DNA of 64,000 nucleotides from positions 1,054,001 to 1,118,000 of the forward strand of contig JAPZUA010000002.1 in assembly GCA_027532905.1 (NCBI GenBank). Reading direction: 5' to 3'. The DNA comes from Magnetospirillum sp. (lineage in GTDB: Bacteria > Pseudomonadota > Alphaproteobacteria > CACIAM-22H2). Positions 7,710 to 18,000 of the stretch are shown here, piece by piece (positions within the stretch are counted from its first letter, which is position 1; every line of letters starts with the position of its first letter). The position numbers and the translations under genes are program-made. The notes under the pieces are model-generated. The model was not told where the DNA came from, did not search any database, and saw only the letters and a program-made list of their open reading frames with translations.

Positions 7710-9677
7710 ATGTTTATTGAGCGGCTCAGGCTGACAAATTTCCGCTGCTTCGGACCTGAAGCGACAAGCGTCGACCTCACCTCCGACCTCACCACGTTTG
7801 TCGGCGTCAACGGTGCGGGGAAGACGGCCCTGATGCAGGCCCTGCAACGCCTCTTCGGCGTGACCGGCGATCAGCGACGCCTACGGCGCCAAGATTTCCA
7901 CGTCCCTGCCGCCGAGCTTGCCGCCCCGCTTCAGCGAAACTTCGTCCTGGAGGCGATCATCGCCTTTCCCGAACTGGACGCCGACGGCACCGGCGGCGCG
8001 GCAATTCCGGAATTCTTCCACCAGATGGCCACTGACGAGGCGGGCAAGCTGAAATGCCGCCTGCGTCTCGAAGCGACATGGACCGATGACGGTTCGCTCG
8101 ATGGTGCGATTGAACAGAAATACTGGGCGGTCAGGACTTTCGGGGCGTTCACCGACGCTGATTGTACCGAGTTGAAGGCTGCCGACCGGGCGCGGATCCA
8201 AATGATCTACGTGCCAGCGACGCGGGACGGCGCCTCCCAGGTGACGGCCTTTCTGCGCGGCAGGCTGTGGCGCGCCATCAACTGGTCGCAAGGAGTCCGC
8301 GACACGTTCACAAATGCCAGCGCCGCCTTGAACGGCGCTTTCGCCGGGGAGCCGGCCGTCGATGTGATCGCCGCAGCGGTTACACGGCGGTGGCAGGAAG
8401 TTTACAAAGCCGGGACCGACACGACGCCAGTGTTTCGTCCGCTCGATCTGCGTTTTGAGCATTTCATCCGGAAGGTCGAGGTGGTCTTCCGCCCCGACGA
8501 ACTCGGCCGGGAGCGAGCCCTCGATGACCTGAGTGACGGCCAGAGGTCGCTCTTTCATTTGGCGATGACTGCGGCGACACTGGATGTCGAAGCCGGGATC
8601 GTCGCCGATCCTGCTGGGGCCGGCTTCCACGCTGGCGGCGTACCGTTACCGGCGCTTACACTCATCGCGATCGAAGAGCCTGAGAACAATCTCGCTCCCT
8701 TCTATCTCTCCCGCATCGTCCGGCAGATACAGGACCTGACGAAGTCGCCGCAGGCGCAAGCCGTTGTCTCTAGCCATTCCCCAAGCATCCTCGCCCGGGT
8801 GGATCCGACGCAGGTCCGTCACTTCCGACTTAATCCGCACGATCGAACGGCCCGCATCCGTCCGATCAATCTCCCCGTCGGCGAGGAAGAGGCGTCGAAA
8901 TTCATTCGCGAGGCCGTGCGGACCTATCCCGAACTCTATTTCGCGCGCTTCGTCGTGCTGGGAGAAGGTGCGTCCGAGGAGGTCGTTCTTCCCCGTCTCG
9001 GCGAGGCGATGGGGCTCGACATCGATCGATCCTTTGTCGCGGTCGTTCCGCTGGGCGGTCGGCATGTAAACCACCTCTGGCGACTACTGACCGATCTCGA
9101 CATTCCCTACGCCACCCTGCTGGATCTCGACTGGGGACGTTCTGGGGGTGGATGGGGACGTATCAAAACGGCCTGCACGCAACTACTCGCTAACAACGTC
9201 ACGCCACAAGCCATCTTCGGACAGCACCTTAACCCCCAAGGGCCAGCCGCCAATCTGGCGGCTTTCGATGCTCTGCCGATAGAGGACACTGCAAATATCA
9301 CAACCTGGATTAACTGGCTGCGCGAGTTCAATGTCTTCTTCTGCACGCCCCTCGACCTCGACTATTCGATGCTGAAGGCCCTCCCGCTCGCCTATCAGAT
9401 CGTCGAACCCGGACGCCAAGGGCCCTCGCCGACGGGGGAGCCGCGCACGGCTGTTCTCGGCGACGGCGGCCTGCCTCACCTGTACGCTGCGGACCAGGAC
9501 GGTTTGATGCGCTGGTATAGGTATCTGTTCTTGGGCCGCGGCAAGCCTAGCACCCACGTTCGGGTGTTGAGTGCACAAGACCCGGCTGTCATTGCAGCCG
9601 CCGCTCCCGAGGAACTGCGGGCACTCATGACTTCAATTGTCGCTCGTCTCACCCCGCCGCCTCCCGAGGGTGCCTGA
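7710..9677 (+). CDS. gajA: Gabija-like protein A: OLD-family ATPase with TOPRIM nuclease
   Basis: A 655-residue protein. The ATPase half carries Walker A GVNGAGKTA (about residues 32-40), a signature LSDGQRSLFHLAM, Walker B LTLIAIEEPENN, and the switch histidine in VVSSHSPSIL. A TOPRIM domain follows: VVLGEGASEEVVLPRL supplies the acidic Glu, and LLDLDWG supplies the DxD pair. This is the GajA/OLD architecture: a nucleotide-regulated DNA nickase in anti-phage defence. The ATG at 7710 is chosen over an upstream one at 7617 because GGGAGG precedes it at 7695-7700. The helicase gene follows after two bases, so the pair is one operon. It is slightly longer than typical GajA. Confidence 0.85.
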   Translation: MFIERLRLTNFRCFGPEATSVDLTSDLTTFVGVNGAGKTALMQALQRLFGVTGDQRRLRRQDFHVPAAELAAPLQRNFVLEAIIAFPELDADGTGGAAIPEFFHQMATDEAGKLKCRLRLEATWTDDGSLDGAIEQKYWAVRTFGAFTDADCTELKAADRARIQMIYVPATRDGASQVTAFLRGRLWRAINWSQGVRDTFTNASAALNGAFAGEPAVDVIAAAVTRRWQEVYKAGTDTTPVFRPLDLRFEHFIRKVEVVFRPDELGRERALDDLSDGQRSLFHLAMTAATLDVEAGIVADPAGAGFHAGGVPLPALTLIAIEEPENNLAPFYLSRIVRQIQDLTKSPQAQAVVSSHSPSILARVDPTQVRHFRLNPHDRTARIRPINLPVGEEEASKFIREAVRTYPELYFARFVVLGEGASEEVVLPRLGEAMGLDIDRSFVAVVPLGGRHVNHLWRLLTDLDIPYATLLDLDWGRSGGGWGRIKTACTQLLANNVTPQAIFGQHLNPQGPAANLAAFDALPIEDTANITTWINWLREFNVFFCTPLDLDYSMLKALPLAYQIVEPGRQGPSPTGEPRTAVLGDGGLPHLYAADQDGLMRWYRYLFLGRGKPSTHVRVLSAQDPAVIAAAAPEELRALMTSIVARLTPPPPEGA

Positions 9678-9679
9678 AC

Positions 9680-11563
9680 ATGCGCCTTATTCGGCCAGAG
9701 GACTGGCGCCCGAGCGGCATTAACGATCTCGAACCGGCGGCGTGGAACGCCCTGCGCCACGCCGGCTCAGCGTGTGTGGTCGCAGGCCCCGGCGCCGGCA
9801 AGACCGAGTTTCTGGCCCAACGCGCCGACTATTTGCTTGAGACGGACCTCTGCCGAGCGCCGCACCGCGTGCTGGCGATTTCATTCAAAACAGATGCAGC
9901 CAACAATCTCGCGTCGCGCGTCCGCCAGCGATGTCCGCCAGAGTACGCCAACCGGTTCGTTTCGGTCACTTTCGACGCCTTCACCAAGAGCCTGGTCGAT
10001 CGCTTTCTCAACGCCATCCCCGCTGACTGGCGCCCGACCCGGCCCTACGAAATTGCCTTCCCAAAGCGCAAGGCAGTAGAACGCTTCCTGACGCTCGCCC
10101 GCCTCAGCGCGCCGTCGGAATGGCAGGCTGAAATCGCCGGCTACAGTGCGAGCGACTTTGAAGCCAAGATTGTCGGCAGCTACCGCCTGCCGATGGGGCC
10201 TATCGCGCCCCAAAACGCCGGCGAGTTCACCATCGCCCGCTGGTGGGCGACGCAACTTCCTCCAGGACAGCCTTCTTTACTCACCTTCGTCGGCATCAAC
10301 CGGCTCGCGGAGCTGCTACTCCGGGTCAATCCCCACATCCGCCGGGCGCTCGTCGCAACCTATCCCTTCGTGTTCGTCGACGAATTTCAGGACACGACCT
10401 ACGCGCAATACGACTTCCTGCATTCTGCGTTCTCTGGCGGGCAAACCATCATCACCGGCGTAGGCGACGACAAGCAGCGGATCATGGTCTTCGCCGGCGC
10501 GCGTCAGGACGCCTTTCAGCGGCTGCAGGCCGATTTCGGCGGAGAAAGGTTCCCCCTCCTCTTTAACTTCCGTTCCTCACCGGACCTAGTCGCGATTCAG
10601 TACATCGTCGCGCGCGCTCTCGATCCGAACACCGTCGCCACGGTCGCTCAGACCGTCCGACAGGTTGATGGCGACGTGGCTCAGGTTTGGTCCAGCCAGA
10701 CCAAGGCGGCGGAAGCCGCCCACTTGGCGCAATGGATCGCCAACGACATGGCCACCCGCGCCCGCGCGCCGCGCGACTACGCGCTCCTCGTGAAACAGAA
10801 GTCCGACGATTATGAGCACGAGCTCGCTGGAGCCTTCGCCGCTCAGGGTTTGCGGATCCGCAACGAGAGCCATACCCTTGGCAAAACCTCGCTTCAGGAT
10901 TTGCTTTCCGACGACTTAAGCCGGCTCGCGATTGCGATCTTCCGCCTGGGCGCGACACGCCGCGCGCCGGCCGCATGGCAGCTGGTTTCGTCATCTGTCC
11001 TGTCGCTGCGCGCTACCGGACCTGAAGATGATGCGCGCGCGGCCAAGGTCGAGGCAGAACTAAGCGCATTTCTCACGGCCTTGCGCACAGACATGGCGGC
11101 CACCGCCCCGTCGAGGCAAAGCGCTGCCGATTTCGTCAGACGGGTTTTCGAATATCTGGATCTTGGAGCGATCGCCCGAACCTATGCCGAATATGGCGTT
11201 GGCGACCTGCTTCAGATCATCCTCGAAGCTTTTTGCATCCACTTCTTCGCTTCGGCCGATGGTGCCCCGAACTGGACGGCCTGCCTAGATGCGTTCGAGG
11301 GTGTTAATCAAATTCCGATGATGACCGTCCACAAGAGCAAGGGCCTCGAATACGACACCATCATCTTCGTCGGCCTCGACGACCGTGCTTGGTGGGCCCA
11401 CACCCCCGGCGATCCCGAAGGCGTTGCCGCATTTTTCGTCGCCCTTTCGCGGGCGAAACAGCGCGCGATCTTTGCCTTCTGCCAACAACGCGGCCAGCGA
11501 AACAACGTGGCTGAACTCTATCAGCTGCTCACCGAAGCCGGGGTGCCGGAGATCGAAATATAA
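9680..11563 (+). CDS. gajB: Gabija-like protein B: UvrD/Rep superfamily 1 helicase
   Basis: A 627-residue SF1A helicase. Motif I is VAGPGAGKTEF (about residues 34-44), motif II VFVDEFQDT, motif III VGDDKQRIMVFAGA, motif IV NFRSSPDLV, motif V MMTVHKSKGLEYDTI and motif VI VALSRAKQRAIF, so the catalytic set is complete. It starts two bases after the TOPRIM ATPase stop. The pairing of an OLD-TOPRIM ATPase with a UvrD-like helicase defines Gabija, in which GajB is thought to respond to DNA ends and activate GajA. A housekeeping repair role is less likely given the location inside a mobile element. Confidence 0.84.
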   Translation: MRLIRPEDWRPSGINDLEPAAWNALRHAGSACVVAGPGAGKTEFLAQRADYLLETDLCRAPHRVLAISFKTDAANNLASRVRQRCPPEYANRFVSVTFDAFTKSLVDRFLNAIPADWRPTRPYEIAFPKRKAVERFLTLARLSAPSEWQAEIAGYSASDFEAKIVGSYRLPMGPIAPQNAGEFTIARWWATQLPPGQPSLLTFVGINRLAELLLRVNPHIRRALVATYPFVFVDEFQDTTYAQYDFLHSAFSGGQTIITGVGDDKQRIMVFAGARQDAFQRLQADFGGERFPLLFNFRSSPDLVAIQYIVARALDPNTVATVAQTVRQVDGDVAQVWSSQTKAAEAAHLAQWIANDMATRARAPRDYALLVKQKSDDYEHELAGAFAAQGLRIRNESHTLGKTSLQDLLSDDLSRLAIAIFRLGATRRAPAAWQLVSSSVLSLRATGPEDDARAAKVEAELSAFLTALRTDMAATAPSRQSAADFVRRVFEYLDLGAIARTYAEYGVGDLLQIILEAFCIHFFASADGAPNWTACLDAFEGVNQIPMMTVHKSKGLEYDTIIFVGLDDRAWWAHTPGDPEGVAAFFVALSRAKQRAIFAFCQQRGQRNNVAELYQLLTEAGVPEIEI

Positions 11564-12219
11564 GAGTGTAGGGGCAATTCAGGCGCGCCGCGCCACTATA
11601 GGGCCAACCTAACTGTCGCCAGCGGCCATCGCCAGTTTCCCGGCTAGATGCTGCATGAACGAACGCCTGTTCTCGAATATCTGGACAGTTCGTTCTTCAT
11701 CGTGCCGCTCGAGCGGGTGCATCGCCTGATTGCGCCAAGTGACCTGACCGAGTTTTTGAACCAAGCCGACTGGGAGATCTGGCCTGCTCAGAAAGAAATA
11801 GACGACTGGCTAGCCCGGATTATGACACTTGTCTTCGTTTGTCGTTCAGGTACGGTTAAGAAACGAAATCCTGGAGATTTATGAAGCCAACACTTCAAAA
11901 TGACGTGCAACAGAACGAAGAATAATACGTCGATGGATTCTTCAGCGGCGTCATCGACGAGCGAGAAGCCGAACTTGCCATCCTCACGCGTGCTGGGCGT
12001 CTCTTCGCCGTCTGGTGCGCCGACCTGCGAGGACCCTTTGGCAAAACTGCCGTGGCGATTGGATGGATACACGGGCCTCCGCTACATCGCGCGCCGACAT
12101 GACCGCACGAAGACCTCGTCGGGAGGATAAATGGCCTCTACAAAGCTGAGGTCATTCATCGGCGCGGCCCCTGGCGGAGCTTCATCCATTTAGGCCTCAA
12201 ACTTTTTGGCCTGACCGCA
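11564..12219. other. 656-bp region between the Gabija-like and R-M modules
   Basis: No gene I can support. A 78-codon frame starts at 11648 (MLHERTPVLEYLDSSFFI) with no recognisable domain and no good ribosome site. A start-less open stretch from about 11921 to 12110 reads like protein (DEREAELAILTRAGRLFAVW) but is closed by a stop just upstream, so it may be the 3' remnant of a lost gene. Otherwise the region is unremarkable. Confidence 0.35.
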
Positions 12220-15039
12220 TCACTTCACGCCATAGACCTTCATGACCTCGTCGCCGAGATGGTTGATGACCTTGACGGCGATACGGCCCGATTTGGGCTT
12301 TGCGAAGGGGCGCGAGACAGCACTGTGCAGGCTGTCCCAGGCCTCCTTGTCGATTTCGGCCTTCAGCGTGGTCTTGAGCGCCTTGTAGGGGTCGTTGGCC
12401 CCCAGGAAATAGGCGTGGCGCACGAAGAAGCTTTCGCCGTTGTAGTCCGTATCGACCATCCAGAGCGCCAGCTCGTCGGCTTCCGAGGTTTCGACCTTGC
12501 CGGTCTGCGGCCGGAAGATATCGACCCCGCGAATCTCGACGGCCAGCTCGTTGCCGGGCCGGTCGTGGAATACGATATCCGGCTCGCCGAACACCACGAA
12601 TAGATTGCCGGCCCCGGTGTTCTTGAGCTCGCCCGCCATGTGCAGATCGGGATGCATGCGCGCCTTCAATACCGGAATGCGCCCGAGTTTCTCGAACTCG
12701 GACGAATGGGCGTCGTAGTTAAAGGCGCAGGCAATCAGCATGTCGAAACCGGCATCGGCCGCTTCGCGCGCAGCCATCACCAGATCCTGGCGCGCGACCG
12801 TGCCGAATTCCGGCCCGATGAAAATGCCCGCCCGGCGCTCCTTGTCGCCCTCCAGATAGCGGCCCTCGGCGCAAATATAGTCCCCGCCCGGCCAACCCTG
12901 CAGCGACGTGAAGGCAATCTTGCCTTCCTTGTGCGCCTGCTGGACGCCGGCCTTCTGCAGATTGTCGAGCACCACGCGCGTGAATTCCGGCCCCTCTTGG
13001 CTGCCGCCCGCGCCAGCCTGCCGCGCAGTTGCCGCCGCCCCTTCGTCGAACAGCCCGTCGTCCTCGTCCACCGCCAACACGCGATGCGGCGACAGGCTTT
13101 CGACCGTAAACGGCCCTGCCACGCGCACGCGCGCATCGTCGGCGTAAGGCCGGTCGTAGAGATATTCGAACTCGGCCTTGGCTGCGATCGACGCGTCGAT
13201 TTCCTTCTGGCGGCCGATGCGCGCTTCCCACCATTTCGCATGCGCGTCTTTGGCCTTGGCGGGCCATTTCGCATCCGCCTCGCGCGGGATTTCCCATTCT
13301 TCCCATTTTTTGGCGAGGGCCGCATTCAACTGCGTGCGCAGCGGCTCGAGTACGAGCTGCCACTTGTCCCAAATCACATCGATTTCGGCGTTGTTGGCAA
13401 TGGATTTGAGCGTGATATGCGGCACGCGTTCATACACAAACCCGTGCCGGATATTGCCGTGCGTCGCCGCCTGCTTGGGTGCGGTGCGCGTAACCTCGGC
13501 TTCCTTCTTCTGGCCCTCAGGCGAGTCCGCCAGCAGGTAGAAGGGATAACGCGCGCCCATAATGCGCGAACGCGCCAAAGCGGCAGCAACACGCGACGTG
13601 TCGATCGTGATCCAGCGTCGCCCCCATTGCTCGGCGACATAAGCCGTAGTACCCGAACCGCAAGTCGGATCGAGTACGAGGTCGCCGGGATCGGTGGTCA
13701 TTAAAATACATCTTGCAATCGCACGCTGGTCAGTTTGTACCACATAGACTCTTTCATCACCGACGAAGCCTCCAGTTCCAGTATCGGTCCAGAGATTCGT
13801 ACGTGGCATTAGTTGATTGTCTTCGAGATACCGAACCATACGCAGTACCCGGCCTTTTTCGATTAATCGATCGGCTTTAACTAGGGTCTTCAGTCGTTCG
13901 GGAGTCGTCTTCCAGTGCGCATTTGGCGGACAAGGATAAGATTTTCCTTGGAACTCGATCGGCGAAGATGATGTCGCTGAAACACCCGGCGAAACTAACG
14001 GATTTCGAGCCAACAAACGCGCGTCTGTCGGAATCGTTCGTAGGTCTTCTTTTTCGTCCCGAGTGAGTTGACGACGCACCCCAGGGGAAATTTCTATCGT
14101 ATCGAAAAAGGCTGGATCGCATTCCGCTAAACCGCGAAAGGCATATGCTGGGCGATACTTAATGCTGGAGCGATTTCGGCCATACCAAAGAATTGTATCG
14201 AATACATTCGATAGATAATCGGAAGACGAATAACCTGTCTTCTTGAATTGAATCTGACTTATTAGGTTATCTTCGCCAAACACCTCATCCATTACCGCTC
14301 GAACGCGATGCACATTCTCGTCCCCAATCTGGACGAAGATCGAGCCGCTGTCGGACAGAAGATCGCGCGCGACCGTCAAACGGTCGCGTAGATAAGACAG
14401 ATACGAGTGGATGCCGTCGCGCCAAGTGTCGCGAAAGGCCCGGACCTGTTCGGGCTCGCGGCTGATATGGTCTTTGCTGCCGTCTTTCACGTCGCGACTG
14501 GTCGTCGACCATTGGAAATTCGAATTGAATTTGATGCCGTAAGGCGGATCGAAATAGATGCACTGCACTTGCCCGCGCAATCCTTCGCGCTCGGCAAGGC
14601 TCGCCATCACCTGCAGCGAATCGCCGACGATCAGCCGGTTCGTCCAATGTGCGTCGTGCTGGTAGAACTCGGTCGCGGCCTCTTTGTCGGGCAGGCCGTT
14701 GAAATCGGCGAACAGGTCGGGGGCTGCGGGGGCGGCTTCCTTCTTGCGCGCTTTGCTTTGGCGCAGCAGATCGTCGATCAGGACCTTCGGGTGGACCTTC
14801 TCCTGGATGTAGAGCGGCGGGGCGGGCACCACGAGGTCCGACCAATCCTGCTCGTCTTTGCCGCGCCACACAAGCTGCGGGTCGAGATCCTTGTTGCGCC
14901 GCTCGAACGCAACGCGGATCGGCGATTTGGTCGCCGGATCGACAACGGTTTCAAGCTCCGCCGTCGGGATGTTTTTGCGCTTGGCCGCAACATGCGTCAG
15001 CGCTTCGACCTTGGCTTCGGCTTTCGTCTTTTTGGGCAT
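12220..15039 (-). CDS. mod: Type III-like Mod: DNA adenine methyltransferase
   Basis: A 939-residue beta-class methyltransferase. The catalytic DPPYG motif comes first (about 164-168) and the AdoMet-binding motif DPTCGSGTT later (about 452-460), with the target-recognition domain between them. It is predicted to modify adenine N6 and provide both the sequence specificity and the self-protection of the R-M pair. Around 470 residues follow the AdoMet motif, longer than classic EcoP-type Mod, and include no second catalytic motif. The recognition-domain part of the gene (about 13700-14290) is much more AT-rich than its flanks. It lies 41 bp downstream of res, the reverse of the usual mod-res order. 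Confidence 0.88.
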   Translation of the reverse strand: MPKKTKAEAKVEALTHVAAKRKNIPTAELETVVDPATKSPIRVAFERRNKDLDPQLVWRGKDEQDWSDLVVPAPPLYIQEKVHPKVLIDDLLRQSKARKKEAAPAAPDLFADFNGLPDKEAATEFYQHDAHWTNRLIVGDSLQVMASLAEREGLRGQVQCIYFDPPYGIKFNSNFQWSTTSRDVKDGSKDHISREPEQVRAFRDTWRDGIHSYLSYLRDRLTVARDLLSDSGSIFVQIGDENVHRVRAVMDEVFGEDNLISQIQFKKTGYSSSDYLSNVFDTILWYGRNRSSIKYRPAYAFRGLAECDPAFFDTIEISPGVRRQLTRDEKEDLRTIPTDARLLARNPLVSPGVSATSSSPIEFQGKSYPCPPNAHWKTTPERLKTLVKADRLIEKGRVLRMVRYLEDNQLMPRTNLWTDTGTGGFVGDERVYVVQTDQRAIARCILMTTDPGDLVLDPTCGSGTTAYVAEQWGRRWITIDTSRVAAALARSRIMGARYPFYLLADSPEGQKKEAEVTRTAPKQAATHGNIRHGFVYERVPHITLKSIANNAEIDVIWDKWQLVLEPLRTQLNAALAKKWEEWEIPREADAKWPAKAKDAHAKWWEARIGRQKEIDASIAAKAEFEYLYDRPYADDARVRVAGPFTVESLSPHRVLAVDEDDGLFDEGAAATARQAGAGGSQEGPEFTRVVLDNLQKAGVQQAHKEGKIAFTSLQGWPGGDYICAEGRYLEGDKERRAGIFIGPEFGTVARQDLVMAAREAADAGFDMLIACAFNYDAHSSEFEKLGRIPVLKARMHPDLHMAGELKNTGAGNLFVVFGEPDIVFHDRPGNELAVEIRGVDIFRPQTGKVETSEADELALWMVDTDYNGESFFVRHAYFLGANDPYKALKTTLKAEIDKEAWDSLHSAVSRPFAKPKSGRIAVKVINHLGDEVMKVYGVK

Positions 15040-15080
15040 GGTCTCAAGTCTCCAACCGGGTTGCGGCCCGGTCTTGGGGG

Positions 15081-18000
15081 CTATTCGGCTGGCGCCAAAG
15101 CGGGCGCAAGGCTTGCGACGAGTGCTGCGAACTCCTCGCGTATTTTGTAGACAGCCGTAAATTCGGCGAATGCCCAGCGGCCGTAGCTGCCGAGATTATT
15201 CACGCCCGGAACCCAATAGGCCTTCATCGTGTTGGCTTTCTCTTTGGCGTCTTCGCCGCGATAGCCCTTCACTTCGATGATTAGATGGAGCGGGTCGGCG
15301 TGCCCGTCGTCGATTTTGACGATGAAGTCGGGGATGTAGCGGCGCGGCACGCCGCCCATCACATAGGGCACCTCGAAGCCGAGATTCTGGTTCTTCGCGT
15401 AAGCCAGAACCTTGGGATGGTCCTCGACTACGTTGCAGAGCTCGGCTTCCCAGTCGCCGTCGCAGACGACGAGATTTAAGTGGCAGCGATTATGCCCGGT
15501 CGTCCAGAACGTATCTTTGGTCGTCGTGAAATTGACGAAATTCGTCGATCCCGTCGGATTGTAGGGATCGAGGATCGCGCGCACGGGCTTCGAGTCGGCG
15601 TGCGAGATCGTGATCGCCGCCATGATCTTCTCGCACGCGCGGTCGGCGATCTGGCGATAGAGCAACTGGCCTGGCTTGGTGCCGCCCTCGCACACCAGAT
15701 AGCCGCCGTCGAACCATTCGCGCGCGATGCGCTTGAGCTGGCCGAACAGATGCAGCTTGGGCTGCTCGCCCGGATCGCGGAATTTTTCATAGAGCAAGTG
15801 TTTAGCCAGATGGAACAGCACCGTTGCAGGCCGCACATCGTCGAGATGTTCGAGCGTCAGGTTGATGCCCTCGCCGACAATGCCCTGCACCTTCACCTGC
15901 GCCGGGCCAACAAGTTCGGGCGTCAAGCGCAAGGTCGAGTCCTTCGAGAAAGTCGCGGTCAGGCGCTCTTCGGGCAGTTCCACGCGATAACCTTCGACGC
16001 GCGGAAAGCGGATTTCCAGCGCGTCGCGATCCGGCCGCACGGCATGCACGCGCGTCGATTTCTGCGTTTCTTGCGGTGCCACCACGACCGGCTTGCCGGC
16101 GAAATGGAACGGGATGCCGAGAATGTCGGCATATTCGACATTGAATTTTTCTTCGGCGTTCAACACGTAGGATTGGCGACGCAGGGCGCGGCCGACGACC
16201 TGTTCGCACAAAAGCTGCGTGCCGAAGGCGCGCACGCCCAGAATATGCGTGACCGTGTTGGCATCCCACCCCTCGGTCAGCATCGAGACCGAGACGACGC
16301 AACGGATCGATTCGCCCAAGCGGCCTTTTTTGCCGACCGTGTTCATCACTTCGCGCAGAAGGTCCTGGTCGGAAATATTGTCGGCGGCGTGCTGGTCGCC
16401 GGTGCGCTCGATGATGTCGCGCCGGAAGCGGTCGATTTCGTCGCTTGCGGCTTCGCGGAAACTGCCATCCAAAGCTTCGCCGGATTCGAGCTGTTCGCTG
16501 TCGATCAGCAGCGTATTGGGGCGCGCCATCCGCGCGCCGTCGGCGGCATAGTTGGCGAAGAGATCGAAATGCCCTGGCGTGAATGTGCCGGCCTCGCCCG
16601 GTGCGGGGCGCCAATAGCCGGACATGTATTCGTAGATCAGCTCCGAAATCGACGTGTTCTGGCACACGACGATGAAAACCGGTGGTACCTCGATTTTCTT
16701 GTCCTGCCAGCTTTTGAAGACTTTTTCGTAGTGGCCGTAGAGCGCATCGAGGGCGGTCAGCAGCACGGTTGGCAGTTTGCTGGGGTCGTATTTGCTGCCG
16801 CTCTTGTCGCGGCCCTTTTTGGGTAGGTCCTTGCCGATATGCTCCCAGAGATTCCGGTAGATCGGCAGTTCCTCGCCCGTGATGTTGTCGGCGACAGGAA
16901 TGCGCGGCAGCTTCACGATGCCGCATTCGATCGCGTCCATCAGCGAGAAGTCGCTGACGGTCCACGGGAACAAGGTGCCTTCCGCGTAGCCCGAGCCACG
17001 CAGGAAGAACGGGGTTGCCGAAAGATCGAACACGCCGCGAATGCCGAGTTTGGCGCCGACGGCTTCGAGGCCTGAGATCCAAAGGCGCGCGGCCTCGTTG
17101 TTCTTCTCGGCCTCAAGCTTGTCTTCGGCTTTCAAGCCTTTTCTGTCGCTCGGCTTTTCGCGGTAGCAATGGTGGGCTTCGTCGTTGAGCACAACGATAT
17201 GCTTGAGGCCCATGAGTTCGGGCATCACGCGCTGGAGCATCTGGCCTTCGCTCTCCAGCGTTTCGAGTGCCGACCCGTGGCCCTGCAGCAAAGCGCGGCC
17301 GGTTTTCGAGAGCTCGATGCGCTCGCGCAGTTTGAAAGCGTGATAGTTCGTGACGACGATTTTTGCCCGCGCGATGTCGGGCAGCATGTCGCCGGGCACG
17401 ATCTCGCGGTTTTTGTAGTAGCTCTCGGGGTCGTTGGGCAGCAGCACACGCAACCGGTCGCGGATCGTGATGCCGGGGGCCACGACAAGAAAGCCGCGCG
17501 AAAACAGCTTGCTGGTCGGGTGGCGCACGGCATTGACCGTCTGCCATGCAATCAGCATCGACATGACGGTGGTTTTGCCGGCACCGGTCGCGAGCTTCAG
17601 CGCCAGCCGCAGCAGCTTGGGATTGGCTTCGGCGTTTGCACCCTTCACATGCGCCCAGAACTTGGCGGTCCGAGCCCCGCCTTTGGGGGCGACTTCGGTC
17701 AGCCAGATTGCGGTTTCGACGGCTTCGATTTGGCAGAAAAATGGCCGCACGCCGTTGAATTCGTGGCTACGCCAATGCTGCAGCAGGCGCGCCGTCTCCG
17801 GCGTTACCTGCCACTGGTTCGGGTTGGGAAGTGCACGCCAATCGTCCACGAACTGGCGGATCTCGTTGATGATCGGAAGCGGATTATACGCTTGCTCGGC
17901 GGTCGACAGGCCGTCGGCATCGCCCAGCGTCATCTCCGCTTGGCTTTTGCTCTTCTGCTTTTTCGCGGCCGGAACCGGCGATATCAGCTCGGATTTGCGG

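Noticed and set aside
11648-11884. 78-codon gene
   Set aside because: No ribosome site, no recognisable domain and a frame-typical tail; kept only as a remark on the gap.
12259-13704. Plus-strand frames (114 and 354 codons) opposite mod
   Set aside because: Antisense of a clear methyltransferase gene with conserved motifs.
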